Assembly (NCBI GenBank): GCA_942159475.1
Contig: OW804096.1
Coordinates: forward strand, 130,376,941-130,440,940
DNA: 64,000 bases
Source of the DNA: Sthenelais limicola
Taxonomy: Eukaryota; Annelida; Polychaeta; Phyllodocida; Sigalionidae
Direction of reading: 5' to 3'
Shown here one piece after another: positions 54,601 through 64,000 of the stretch; within the stretch, counting starts at the first letter, position 1, and each line of letters starts with the position of its first letter. The position numbers were made by a program, and so were the translations under genes. The notes beneath the pieces are model-generated. The model was not told where the DNA came from and did not search any database. It worked only from the letters and a program-made list of their open reading frames with translations.

Positions 54601-56832
54601 ACAGTAAAGTAGTAAATGTGTGCCCAATCTGATACACACATCAAATGTCCCTCTTTAACGTTTCAGCTTAAATTCATTGCGCGGAGACAGCCTGTCCTTC
54701 TCTTTCGAGAGCTCCTATATCTGCCAATTGATGCAACACAGACATTTTATAAAAGTTTTAATTAGTTATCTGCAACAGTTAGGTTCTTACCGTTATAACC
54801 AGGCCTGTAGTTGTCAGTATTTGAGTCCTCTCATCCTGAAATATCACCACATTCGTATTTAATCAAATTAGAATTAGAAACACGGAATTTGCATCAAATA
54901 AATAACTGACATGTCTTCTACAGGCACGAAGGGATTTGTAATCACTCATGAGTACACGTACATTTAGCATGAGATGGAACAGAGAGCTTGATATTACTGA
55001 AGATAAATAATAATTCTGACTGTTCGATAAATCTGTTCTTTTAAATATTTTCATGAGATGAAACAGAGAGTTTCATATTACTTAATAATTTTGACCTGTC
55101 GATTATTCTTGTATTTTTAATATGTTATTTAAGTAGAAATACACTGGTAATTGATTAGCCTTTGCCATATCATGTAGCGTTTAAAATGATGTCGAGATTA
55201 CCTATTCCATTTTTTGAATATTTCATTTAGCTTTCCCTACTTTGAATAATAGAATACACTCAAATGCGATATTAAAAGGGAAAACTTTTTTTTTCTATGA
55301 AAGTCGAAATTCATCAAGCACATCATGAAACGAAACTAGAACTCCAATCTTATTGAAATCCAAACATATCGAATGTATATCGAACAAAAAGCACCAGAGT
55401 AATCGATCGAACACAACCACAATGTACATCAACCGTATTATAATCCATTCGTGACAGGAAAACCTGGGATAATACTACCAACCTAATCATTCGTATACAT
55501 GGAATACAACCACATGCGTAACAGCAAAATAAAAACAGTGGAGAACACAAACATGTACACGCGCTGCGTAATTGTATTCACAGAGTGTCAACATGTAAGA
55601 ATGGAGTTAAAACGTGTTAGTGAATGGTTTGATTGTTAAACATATTTTTCTCAAGTTTTGGTGACAGTCGATTAGGGTTATGACATAGGAATAATGACGT
55701 CAATAAAGCAGCACCGTCTCGGAGCACGGACACTGATAGTTTACGTATTGTGACATCGTTCCTGAGTGACATCAAGTCGAGTGCCCGGCCTTGATGATAC
55801 CAATGGTTATCAGTTGTGAAAGTCTGAGTTATTTCTCTTGCAAAATGTATGCCTGAGTTAATGTGGATGTGAAGGTCCTAGTATGATATACTGGTACTTG
55901 TGGTGGTTCTAACAGGGTGGAAGAGTGGAATGAAATAGGTTTTTTATTGTGTATTATTAACTGTTACCCATAGAACAGAAACCATTAAAACAATAAAAGT
56001 AATGATGAAATCACAACATATTAGCCCGAAAAATGTGTAATAACGTTGGGACACACTATTTAACTCACGTAAAGCGAAAATTATGGAAGAATATATGGGT
56101 GATACGTAGAATTAAATGTTGTACAGGTTGTGCTTGTTGATGGGCTGGTTGGTTTGTTACATGCAAATGCTATGTGTCTACAATGTAGGCGTACTGAAAT
56201 AATAGTGCTATTTGCCATAAGCTCGACGAGCTCGCCACAATGTGCAATACATTCTGATGACCACAGATGTATAAAGCATGTATAACTAACAATATATCTA
56301 TAGCAGGACCACTAGCGATATGCAGAGAGCAACTGGCCACAATATAATACACTGGTTTCTACATTTGCATCAATCGCAATGAGACAAATCTACCCTTCAC
56401 TATCGAATACGAATCCCCTCGCCCAGCCCTTCTACTTGGACTGGCCTTTTCTCCTTCTCCTGATTTTCTCTTATATTGGCATGGTAAAGCAGGCACAGGA
56501 AATGACGCACGTTTGACGTCACAACATTAAACTCACCAGTCCCTGTATTCTGAGAAGGGTATACTGTATATCAACATCAACCGTCTCTCTACTGTCAATG
56601 CCAGCTCGGGCATCTGCAGAATACTTATCAAAAACATCTCGAAGAAGAAGTTCTTCAGGCGTCTGTGGTCGTTGCGGAAGTTCACTGATCGGGACCATCG
56701 TTGGAGCTGACGTCACTTCCGCAACAGGTTCCGTGCGACTCTTCTCATCACGGTCCTTGCCACGGTTGCGATTCTTGCGCGGTCGATTTCCCCGCTCCCT
56801 GTTTCCTTTTTTGCGCTCTCCTTTCTTCTTCC
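42033..56832 (-). CDS. nicotinic acetylcholine receptor alpha-type subunit, spliced gene (5 exons visible, 5' end missing)
   Basis: This is a pentameric ligand-gated cation channel subunit of the plasma membrane. Five exons join in phase with GT/AG sites: 56537-56832, 54791-54835, 50846-50955, 43116-43654 and 42033-42640. They give 531 residues, numbered here from the first whole codon of exon 56537-56832. Seen directly: a ligand-binding domain from about residue 60, a 15-residue Cys-loop (C183-C197, FPFD inside), loop B Trp204, vicinal Cys247-Cys248 (alpha-type), TM1 about 270-288, TM2 about 296-318, TM3 about 331-351, a cytoplasmic loop, and TM4 about 505-525 followed by TAA. M2 has Glu at -1', Leu at 9', Val at 13' and Glu at 20', with no Pro-Ala insertion, as in cation channels. 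N-glycosylation sequons lie at N129, N215 and N241. Several agonist-site aromatics are replaced, so ACh binding by this subunit alone is doubtful. The start codon and signal peptide are not in the exons found. Family assignment is firm; the subunit class and ligand are not. Confidence 0.96.
42641..43115 (-). other. nAChR intron between TM2 and TM3 exons
   Basis: This intron is 475 bp with GT (43115) and AG (42641-42642) ends and a T-rich tract before the acceptor. It separates the TM1-TM2 exon from the TM3-TM4 exon. I see no other feature in it. Confidence 0.93.
43116..43654 (-). CDS. nAChR exon: Cys-loop, loops B and C, TM1, TM2
   Basis: This is the largest and clearest exon (539 nt). The acceptor is ctttgcttgcag, the donor gtaagt, and the first base completes the Gly codon begun in the previous exon. 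It encodes residues 150-329. Order: WEPGGIF, the Cys-loop C183-C197, Trp204 of loop B in VGAWAY, NGEWEI, vicinal Cys247-Cys248 of loop C, KRRTSYYFVNIVAPC entering TM1, the LPPEAGEKIS linker, and TM2 with SVLLAFTVFLL. The M2 lining (Glu -1', Ser 2', Ser 6', Leu 9', Val 13', Glu 20') predicts a cation pore. Loop C is short: the residue two before the Cys pair is Leu, not Tyr, and the distal Tyr is shifted or lost. The exon ends in the TM2-TM3 linker after LPII, a common nAChR intron site. Confidence 0.98.
44723..44773. repeat. 26-bp tandem duplication
   Basis: GTCATCCATTGAATTGG followed by YCTATCT occurs twice in a row with one or two differences. Confidence 0.85.
44819..44886. repeat. ~36-bp tandem duplication
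   Basis: TGACTTTAAC, then a variable AT spacer, then AAATTTACGAAGGAGTG occurs at 44819-44850 and again at 44856-44886. Confidence 0.85.
45404..45490. repeat. CCCCnGGAC tandem motif array
   Basis: TTTCCCCCAGGAC, CAGGACCTTCCCCC, TTTCCCCCTGGAC and TCTCCCAGGAC recur at roughly 15-20 bp spacing in the 7.2-kb nAChR intron. The motif matches the left half of the cluster at 17851-18000. Confidence 0.5.
45561..45770 (+). repeat. CT-rich microsatellite (TTTCTCTCTCTCACCC units)
   Basis: Near-identical CCTTTCTCTCTCTCA units occur side by side at 45561-45600. A looser pyrimidine-rich stretch with TCTTCTCTTC then runs to about 45770. It lies within an nAChR intron. Open frames through it are composition artefacts. 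Confidence 0.75.
50846..50955 (-). CDS. nAChR 110-nt exon (loop D end, loop A)
   Basis: This exon is exactly 110 nt, the size of the conserved fourth coding exon of alpha7-type nAChR genes. It is bounded by ttttttgtag and gtaag, enters in phase 0 and leaves two bases of a Gly codon. It encodes residues 114-149. Family marks are the EWVDDRLLW start (Trp-x-Asp then Leu-x-Trp), VPPDYVWLPEL before loop A, and a final LALMN. The loop A Tyr (Tyr93 in muscle alpha1) is Met148. A glycosylation sequon is present at N129-L-T131. The flanking introns are about 7.2 kb downstream (toward the 3' end) and 3.8 kb upstream. Confidence 0.97.
50956..54790 (-). other. nAChR intron, ~3.8 kb
   Basis: This intron lies between the 45-nt and 110-nt exons. 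It contains several small AG...GT intervals that could imitate a micro-exon, which I rejected. I see no mobile element or conserved coding segment. Confidence 0.9.
54791..54835 (-). CDS. nAChR 45-nt micro-exon (loop D / beta-2)
   Basis: This is a 45-nt exon, phase 0 at both ends, flanked by atatttcag and gtaaga. It encodes DERTQILTTTGLVIT (residues 99-113). The Asp-Glu start and the QILTT core line up with the conserved 45-nt exon of nAChR genes, which reads Asp-Glu then Gln-Val-Leu-Thr-Thr in alpha7. It joins without a phase change to the exons on either side, continuing into Glu-Trp-Val-Asp. The loop D Trp that normally lines the complementary face of the agonist site (position 12 of the exon) is Leu110 here. 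The exon is too short to be found by open-frame length. I located it by expected size, phase and sequence after rejecting three other candidates in the same intron interval. Confidence 0.94.
54836..56536 (-). other. nAChR intron, ~1.7 kb
   Basis: This intron lies between the basic-extension exon and the 45-nt exon. It is A+T-rich. A short sequence (ATGAGATGRAACAGAGAG-like) appears twice, near 54967 and 55053. I see nothing else. Confidence 0.88.
56537..56832 (-). CDS. nAChR exon: basic N-terminal extension plus first helix and beta-1 of ligand domain
   Basis: The exon is 296 nt, preceded by a pyrimidine-rich acceptor (cttttcag) and followed by a gtgagt donor. It starts with the last two bases of a split codon and ends on a codon boundary. 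Residues 1-32 are strongly basic (17 Lys or Arg), and residues 33-60 are rich in Pro, Glu, Thr and Ser. From about 61 the LLLRDVFDKY stretch matches the N-terminal helix of nAChRs, and VDIQYTLLRIQGL (86-98) matches beta-1. The phase and end point agree with the vertebrate alpha7 exon that ends just before the 45-nt exon. The exon must be preceded by at least one more coding exon, because the first codon is split and no in-frame ATG lies before residue 45. The basic extension is not usual for the family. The boundaries are my reading of splice consensus. Confidence 0.9.
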
Positions 56833-59800
56833 CTGAAAAGGATAGAATATTAAATTAGGAACTACTTTATGCGTAATTTGTTGTTCTCAATAGTTCACAT
56901 AAAAACTCTATGCATGTAGCCTACATATAACAGAAAACCGTTCAGATAGGAAGGGGCCTTAAATGATGCCTATTTTGTGGGAGGAAATCGGATATTTCTC
57001 GTCAATGTTAAGGCTTAAAACTTTGTTACGTTAGTTCCAACTCTTCTAAAGGTCAAAGGATTAAACAAAAGATTAGGCGTACTCCAAAAGATTTGGAGGA
57101 TTTTGTCCAGTTGTTTTTGCTACAGGTCTTTTCTCTCTCTCTCTCTCCCTTCTTCTCTATCTCTATTTCCTGGGTATGATCATAAACTGCCTCCCCCTCA
57201 GCTCTTCCGCCCTTGATATAACCATATTAGATGTGTTGATAAGGGCGTAAAACAACCTCACTCACTCATAAAGTATTAATTCGGAGTCCCCCGAAATCCT
57301 CTCCTTCAGCGACTTCACTTATTATCGCTACCCGGCAGCCTTCTTTCGGCCGATTCGACTTCAAATTCTTGCATATATAAACATATAACAGCAGCATATA
57401 GATCGGCGCAATCCTATAAGTCATAACATGAGTACATTTGGTAGGGTTTGTTTATCGTAATAACTGAGAAGTTCTGAGAATGCAGCTTTAAATGCTTAGT
57501 ACATACCGGGCGTACATATGTAGGCCTATACCTCCATTATACTCTCATATTTAGAAACGCTGGACATCCCAACGTCAGTTGTATGGACTTTCCATTTGTA
57601 TTGGAATAGTATACTGGATACCGCACATATCAAGGGCTGGACGGACGGTTTTGGAACGCTGACGGGTCTTTCATTCTACCCTAAAGGGGCTGTTTGCTCT
57701 GCAGCAAATTATAGCCCATGTGGCATACAAAACATCATGAAAGTCTCAAGATTTGAGAGATATAAAGAATCTACCACCCCTTTCTTCAAAGAACCTGACC
57801 TGCATTTAGAATGGCACACACGCACGAAAACTCTCATAAAGGACACATAAAATAGCCCCACACTCGCAACCAAATGGTTCCTAGGTTCTTTCCAATCACT
57901 GGGAAAAAATGAGGTTGTTAAGGGAGGAAACAACATGCGACCCATGTCTTTAGATTCTGTCACCTAGGTTCGGCGACAGAAACAGCACTAGACCCATGAA
58001 AGCCTAGCGATGGATATACTGTTAATCTCTAAATTGCTCGTGGTTACTTCAGCTTAGAGGTCCTAGCACCACTTGATATAAGAGTCCGCCATACAGGCAC
58101 TTTACACAAGACATTACTAGCCCAAACCATGGATCATATTGAATCCAGTGTCGCTAAGGGGTCGAATACCGAGGTGGATATCTTTTTTCATTTCCTGATA
58201 GACGCGACGGGTTGTGCGTGTTCAGTGATGTATTAGTCTATTCAGCGTCACTTTTCGTGTTGAGTTACACTCTCGTTGTAAGTAAAAGTCTTTCTTTACA
58301 ATTGCATCCTTTCAAAGAAGACAATGTCTTCATATTATCCGGCCGTTAAGCTTGAACGGTGCGCGTCTGGCCTGAGCTGATTTGTAAGGGTCTTTTTCGC
58401 TGTTGGTAGGATGATATGTGTGACATTCATTTAATCACCTTGCCTCTCCCATCTTACCAACGAGTGTCCACATTTAATCAGATCTCAGTCCACCTCAACG
58501 ACGCCCACATCTATAAAGGCCAGTTTTAATGGATTCAGCTTCTCTGAAGAATATCTCTAATTGGAACGCTCCATCAAACCAGGAATTCGGAAACATCGAA
58601 GGAAGTATGGTACGAGGCAATTTATTGTACAGAGTAATACTGGACCAAGTCTGAATGTTCACATCGTGCATGCTTCGGAACATTAATTTATTTGTACACT
58701 CCATAATGGATGCTAGTTACAATCATTATGTATACAGGTTAGCTAACGAGTCGATGGAGAGTGGATATGGCAAGGAGTGCAATATTTCAAGTTACTGAAA
58801 CCAACAAGTTAGTTAATCGTTTTAATATAATGCCTTTAATAATCTAAAACATTAAAAGGGAAACTTTTAAATTCATATAGTTTGTTTTCGGTGTAGTACC
58901 GGCATTTCTTCAAATTTTCGCTTGGCGTTGAATGCGTGAATTGTGTATATATACCACGCATACGATATATACGTCACTGTCATATCCAATGCGTCTATAT
59001 TAAAACTATAGTTGTCTTTTTGGCACATACTTAGACACAACTGCCCTCATGGTATACGCTTTTACTATAGCCTAATAGTATATGCACCCAAGAATTATGC
59101 AGCAGGATGTATAATTTCTTCTAAATATAATTTCAAAAGCGTGACATTGCCAAGTTTCGTGTCTTAAGGAATAAAATTATGCAGGCCATGAAATTGTAAT
59201 TATTTGGATGCTACAAAAGTTCATAGGATGCAAAATTGGATGCATAAAATTATACTGCATCATTTAATATTGGTGAAATGATTCTATAATAAGCTCTATT
59301 TGCTATTGACTCGTGCTGCAAGGATTCCTCAAGAACGATATCCTTACGCTGAGGGAGAAGGGCAATCAATCAGCTGTTTAAACTAAAGCTCGGGGGGCCT
59401 GCGTATTCCTGTCCCAACTGAATTGGCTTTTGCCCATACATTTGAGGTAGATGGCATCGAGGTTAACATTTCCGTGAGGCAGGACTGGGAAAAGGCTTCC
59501 AAAGCTTAATAATTTTATCATTTCAGAGATCAATATTGAAGAGGATAGAGCAAATGAGTGGAGCGGTTGATGAATTACAGAAAGTAAAACTTCGGTCGTT
59601 GGGTGACAATTTGTAGACTTTCACGTCAGGAAATTGGCTTTGAAATCAAAACGGTCTCCCGCAAGATATTTGAGATGGATTGCTTTGGTGCATTCTGAAA
59701 TTAAAGCTAATATAATTGAATTACATTGCTAATGAAGAAGAACTCCTTCACCGGCTGGGCTTGGGAAAATTAATGGCCTGCTTTCCCTGGACATCGCTTT

Positions 59801-62510
59801 TTCCTTTCTCCTAGCGCACTCCTCATTTCAAGAGGGAGTTCTTTCCAATGTATTAATCAGAAACAGTTATGGTAATGATGTCATGATATCAGTGAAGACA
59901 TGAGTTTTATGGACAAATTTGATCCCATGTGAAAGATAAGATTTGCAAGTCAATCGACTTGGATCACGTTCATGAAATTAAGGAGAGAATGGATTACTGT
60001 AACTCGATGTCTCTCCAAAGGCAATGTTTCTACCTATGAACATGATCACAGAGACATATCATTGATTTAAGGGCATACCATACTATGTTTCGATTTGATT
60101 TGCTCTGAATTCGATCTGAATGTGGGCGAAGTTGCTTTCAAACTCTTAATTGTCTAGAATATGGAGTATTGTTCATGAAAATATTGACTTTTTGTCACCA
60201 TCAGCCTGATATTTAAATGTTCCTTTGGCGAAGAGCGATCTCATTGACGAAGATATTTCTAACATGATTTGAATAATTCATTCTGACACCAGCGGCTGAG
60301 TCTCGCTTCCATTTTCAAAGATGCTTTCACTAAATTAAAAGGTTTCATCATTATAATAAATTACATTTCTCAGTGCCCAGGGAACGTTCAACGCAGGGGG
60401 GGGGGGTTAGATATATTGAATGGGAACATGACATCACTGTGTGGAATATCCATTACAATGCTAAAGTAAGCCATGTATTAGGCTGCCTACTTTTCCTCCA
60501 GCTTTTTCCGTTGAGAAGACCAGAACATATTGATACACTTCCAGTCTGCAAAAGAGTCGTGCCCTAGAGAGATTGTCTGTGGCATGATAGGCATATATAC
60601 CTGAGCCTGTAAATACAAAAAAAACCCACTGCCCTGCCTACCACATTTCCCAAAGCCAGGGCAATAGTAGCGCGCAAGAGGAAAATATTAAGTAGACGTG
60701 GGGAAAAGGTGGCAAGGGGTGCGAGGTCCGCTCTTGTGCTACATCGTCAAGGCAGTGAAACCATCAGTGACCAGCAATAGCTATAGAAGGGAAAAGCACG
60801 AACCGGGTACGGTTTCCTGTTCAACGCCCACAGAAAAGTCTAGAAGAAGAGACGTCTGGATTCTATTTTGTGTGGGAACGACTAGGGGCCTGTAGAATCT
60901 GGACGGTGATTCCATTGTGCAAATTCATTTACATCACCCATAAGGCCGTGGAGAGAGGTAATTAGGAGGAGCTATCACCGGGCGCCGAGAAATCTGCATT
61001 AAATCTACAGAGGCTATAATGCGCTGGCTTCCAATGGGAAGCACTCGATTATATGCATACTGGACAGGGTCCATCGCGCCAGTTATGACAATAGCCACTG
61101 TCGGGGGAAATGAGATAATATTTATTTTACCCTTGATATACTTAATGCATTCGGTCACGATCAGTAAGAATCTCTGCTACTGTAAATAAGCAATGAAAGT
61201 GTTGCCCTAGTTGACACCATTTTGAATCGTACTGAATAGTATCCATGGGGTGCCTGGGATTATGAAATTTCCTCATAAAGTAACTTCTCATTGCCACTGT
61301 TCTTTCAATGGGTTTGAGCCATCATCGTCACAAACTTTGGGAAAAAATCATTAACTCTTAGCTTAATTTGTTATCAAGGTGGACTCATGAATTTGCCTTA
61401 GCATAAAGCAAAAGAAAACGATTGCGAATTCTCCGAGAATTTGCTCGAGCGGATGGATGGCTTTTCTGGCAAACTCAGATCAAAGACATGACAAACCGGT
61501 TCAGCAACACAAGAACAGAGAAAATCTCAAATTATTCAATGTCGGGCTGTATTACAAGAGAGGGTCATTTTCAAATGAAAGGAAAATCGTGACGTCCCTA
61601 ATAATATCCATGGGACACTGACCCAATTTATCTTCTATGTGAATTCCATAACCCATTATAATATATGTGGAAAATAACCGTTCTGGACAACCTCCTTTCC
61701 TATAGCCCATGTTAAGTCGCCATGGATGATGATCAGGGGGACAAAGGTCTTTCATTCCTATCTCACCTTGGTAATTTCTTGTCAAGGGGGAAGGGTGTGG
61801 TATGATGTTTTAAAGTAACTCCAGATTTACATCCAACTGGCCCCTCTAACTCATACCTGGCATGTTGCAAGATTGCCATAGATCTTGGCAATGATGCTAA
61901 AGTAACATATTGAAGTGAATCCGATGGGTAAAATAAACAATACGTTGGCGTTTGCCGAAAAAAGGAATGACGTAGTGCACAGTCCAACAAATTAATAGGT
62001 ATCATAAAACAATGAAATTGCTTGTTATGGTTAACAAAAATTATTGTTTCCAATATCAATTACCTTTTTAATGTTAATCGCATTTCTCAGGAAATCTAAT
62101 ACCAACTAATGGGATGGTATCATAAATACAATGAACATACATTGTCATTGTCATTGCGACATGATTATATTTCCAAGGAATTGCTTTTCATTCATTCCTA
62201 TTATTGTTGCTGTCCCTTACTATTATCTTTTTTAATGGAATTGAATAAATATTATGTAAAATGGATATAAAATTAATTGCATCACATTAAGTAGTTGGAA
62301 AGCTAAGGGAATACCATTGCTACATGAATTCAAACAAGATCTTAAGTTTCAACATTGCAATGGACTCCATTGACTTGTAGTCAAGCCATGGACAAACAAT
62401 CGTGCTCGTACGCCCCTAGGATCGAGAGCAAGTGGTGGTATAGACCACCTGAAGACAGTATTTTAAGAGCGACGGCTTGTTGTGAAAACCTTCATACTAC
62501 TGGATATAAT
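56833..62510. other. 5' side of the nAChR gene; probable first intron and upstream sequence
   Basis: The exon at 56537-56832 begins with a split codon, so the transcript continues here or beyond. I looked for a minus-strand ATG with a hydrophobic signal and a donor leaving one base over, and found none that fits. A (CT)n microsatellite lies at about 57131-57150. Other open frames are unrecognised. Confidence 0.6.
60396..60406 (+). repeat. G11 homopolymer
   Basis: This is a run of eleven Gs upstream (5' side on the minus strand) of the visible nAChR exons. Confidence 0.95.
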
Positions 62511-62652
62511 TCCTTTCCTCATATTTTCGGTTTTATTACATTTTATACCACATTATATCATAGCAATGTACCATTTTGACAGGAGTACGTATGTTGAGGG
62601 AACCCACATGCAGCGCACTACTCACAGATGGTTTTAAATGTGCTGAGTTATC
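62511..62652 (+). repeat. dispersed/direct repeat R1, copy 1
   Basis: TCCTCATATTTTCGGTTTTA through GATGGTTTTAAAT matches the segment at 63809-63940 with scattered substitutions. This copy has an extra GCGCACTACTCACA-like segment. Function and ends are unknown. Confidence 0.8.
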
Positions 62653-63148
62653 TTACACAACACCTTTGTTGAGCATCACTCAAAACTTGTACGTCAAAAT
62701 ACATTCATACGTTCGGTCTCTGCATCCAGGTACCTTATATATTCACCTCACAATATTCCCCTGTTCTTATCACAGCTTCTACTACATTACATGATTACCC
62801 AAGGTTGGCAATCGCACAGAAATAAAATACCCTTATTTCATATCGGCCTGATACTTTCGTCAGGTTAATTTTCTTGCTGGCAAGGCCTTCTTCTTGATGA
62901 ATGCCCATTTGCTGATAACTAATAGCACGTTAATGTGATTCTCGGCAGGAGCTTATCATCTGATACGACATTTCCCCCAACACATAAAAAGAAGTATCCG
63001 GAGAATCAAGGAAACCCGCTTCACAACATAAGTTGAGATTTGTTCCGCTTTTGAGGCGCGTTTTGTTTCTATTGATAAATGGCTTTGTTGAGAACTAAGA
63101 TATTGTTTTTGCAATGGTAGACTGTATTCTAAATGAAAAATATTTGTT

Positions 63149-63552
63149 ACCGCACAGCCTAAGAATTATTACAGAAGGACACAAATCAATAATTGATGCT
63201 TATTTCTCTTTGCAATGGTACACTGTAGAGAAACCCAATACATTGATTCAATTCATATTTCATATGTTACTGATGTGGAACAATATGAAAAATAAACAGC
63301 TCAAGTAATTATGATTATTAGCATAGTGCTGCGTTTCCCGTTGTGTGAGAAGACAATTGGGTCCTTAGCAAGGATCCCTCCTCGATTTTAAGAGAACCCA
63401 TAGGGTACTTCAGCGTTTGTGTATATTGTGACACCTTCCTATATCTTAGCTAAGTAGTTGATGCCGTGATGAAAGATGTCTTATATCCATACGGACGCAC
63501 AACATTCCTTTTTCACCGCACGGCCTAAGAACTGTTTTAAGGAGGGACACAG
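63149..63552 (+). repeat. pair of CCGCACRGCCTAAGAAYT-like repeats
   Basis: ACCGCACAGCCTAAGAATTA with a following AGGACACA (63149-63183) recurs as ACCGCACGGCCTAAGAACTG with GGGACACA (63514-63552). This adds to the duplicated character of 62.5-64 kb. Confidence 0.55.
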
Positions 63553-63808
63553 ATAAACTTGTTTTATATACGTGTTTACAACTTTCACTATCAGCAGGAT
63601 ATATTGAATTGATGATTAGTCTGAAATTGAAATAAATCGTCTAATGCCAGAGTGGAGGTAATATAATCACAAAGTCAGTCTTTCAGACAGAAGCTACAAA
63701 ATAATGCATACGATATATAGGGTCCATGCAGCTTGATTGTACTTATCCATACTATCCTTAAAGTGAAACGTCTGCTAACAGACGATATCGAACTTCAATG
63801 AACAAAAT

Positions 63809-63940
63809 TCCCTTCCTCATATTTTCGGTTTTATTACATTCTATACCACATTATATCATAGATATGTACAACTTTGACAGGAGTACGTGTGTCGAGAGAA
63901 CACACATGCAGATGGTTTTAAATATCCTGTATTAGTTATC
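63809..63940 (+). repeat. dispersed/direct repeat R1, copy 2
   Basis: This is the second copy of the segment at 62511-62652, in the same orientation about 1.3 kb away. It is about 14 bp shorter inside, at a CAG-flanked site. Confidence 0.8.
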
Positions 63941-64000
63941 AGAAGATTATGTTGTTATTATATAATTCGATCTCACATTGTCCTTAGAAACTGCAGCAAA

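Noticed and set aside
57320..57400. Minus-strand MLLLYVYIC segment as the missing signal peptide exon
   Set aside because: The hydrophobic stretch is short, the following GT donor is poor and leaves the wrong phase for the 56832 acceptor.
58495..58704. Minus-strand frame with LYNKLPRTI, recalling the C-terminal tail of some LINE reverse transcriptases
   Set aside because: Only a few residues fit a very loose pattern, and no RT motifs are nearby.

Overview
The window looks like animal nuclear DNA: A+T-rich, non-coding over most of its length, with one large intron-bearing gene, retroposon tails ending in short tandem repeats, and small inverted-repeat elements. The one gene I can support is a nicotinic acetylcholine receptor (nAChR) subunit of the cation-selective Cys-loop family, on the minus strand. 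Its sequence and its exon pattern (45-nt and 110-nt ligand-domain exons) are typical of bilaterian nAChRs. The divergence suggests an invertebrate with an expanded nAChR family, such as a mollusc, annelid, brachiopod or other marine invertebrate; the exact group is inference.

Layout. Positions 1-42032 hold no gene I can recognise. They contain three copies of a ~240-bp inverted-repeat (MITE-like) family (4321-4563, 9947-10188, 14471-14705), a local tandem duplication (6536-6921), a retroposon 3' tail with TTATC repeats (about 15100-15482, + strand) and another with a hexamer tail (28119-28200, - strand). They also contain a somewhat GC-richer block (11540-12520), several G or C homopolymers, a CTCF-like motif (23501-23518) and a very decayed stretch that weakly recalls a retroelement integrase (24485-24541).

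From 56832 down to 42033 lie five coding exons of the nAChR gene: 56537-56832, 54791-54835, 50846-50955, 43116-43654 and 42033-42640. All junctions have GT/AG sites with matching phase, and together they give 531 residues ending at a TAA after TM4. The first coding exon (start codon and signal peptide) was not found and lies above 56832, possibly outside the window. The protein has the Cys-loop, the vicinal Cys pair of alpha subunits and a cation-type M2. Of the five classical aromatic agonist-box positions, only the loop B Trp is clearly kept. It also carries an unusual strongly basic segment ahead of the ligand-binding domain.

Above 56832 the sequence is non-coding as far as I can tell, with a diverged duplicated segment near 62.5 and 63.8 kb. 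The long open frames elsewhere look like chance openings: none has a recognisable domain and most start at non-ATG codons. I found no rRNA, tRNA or CRISPR, and nothing bacterial.
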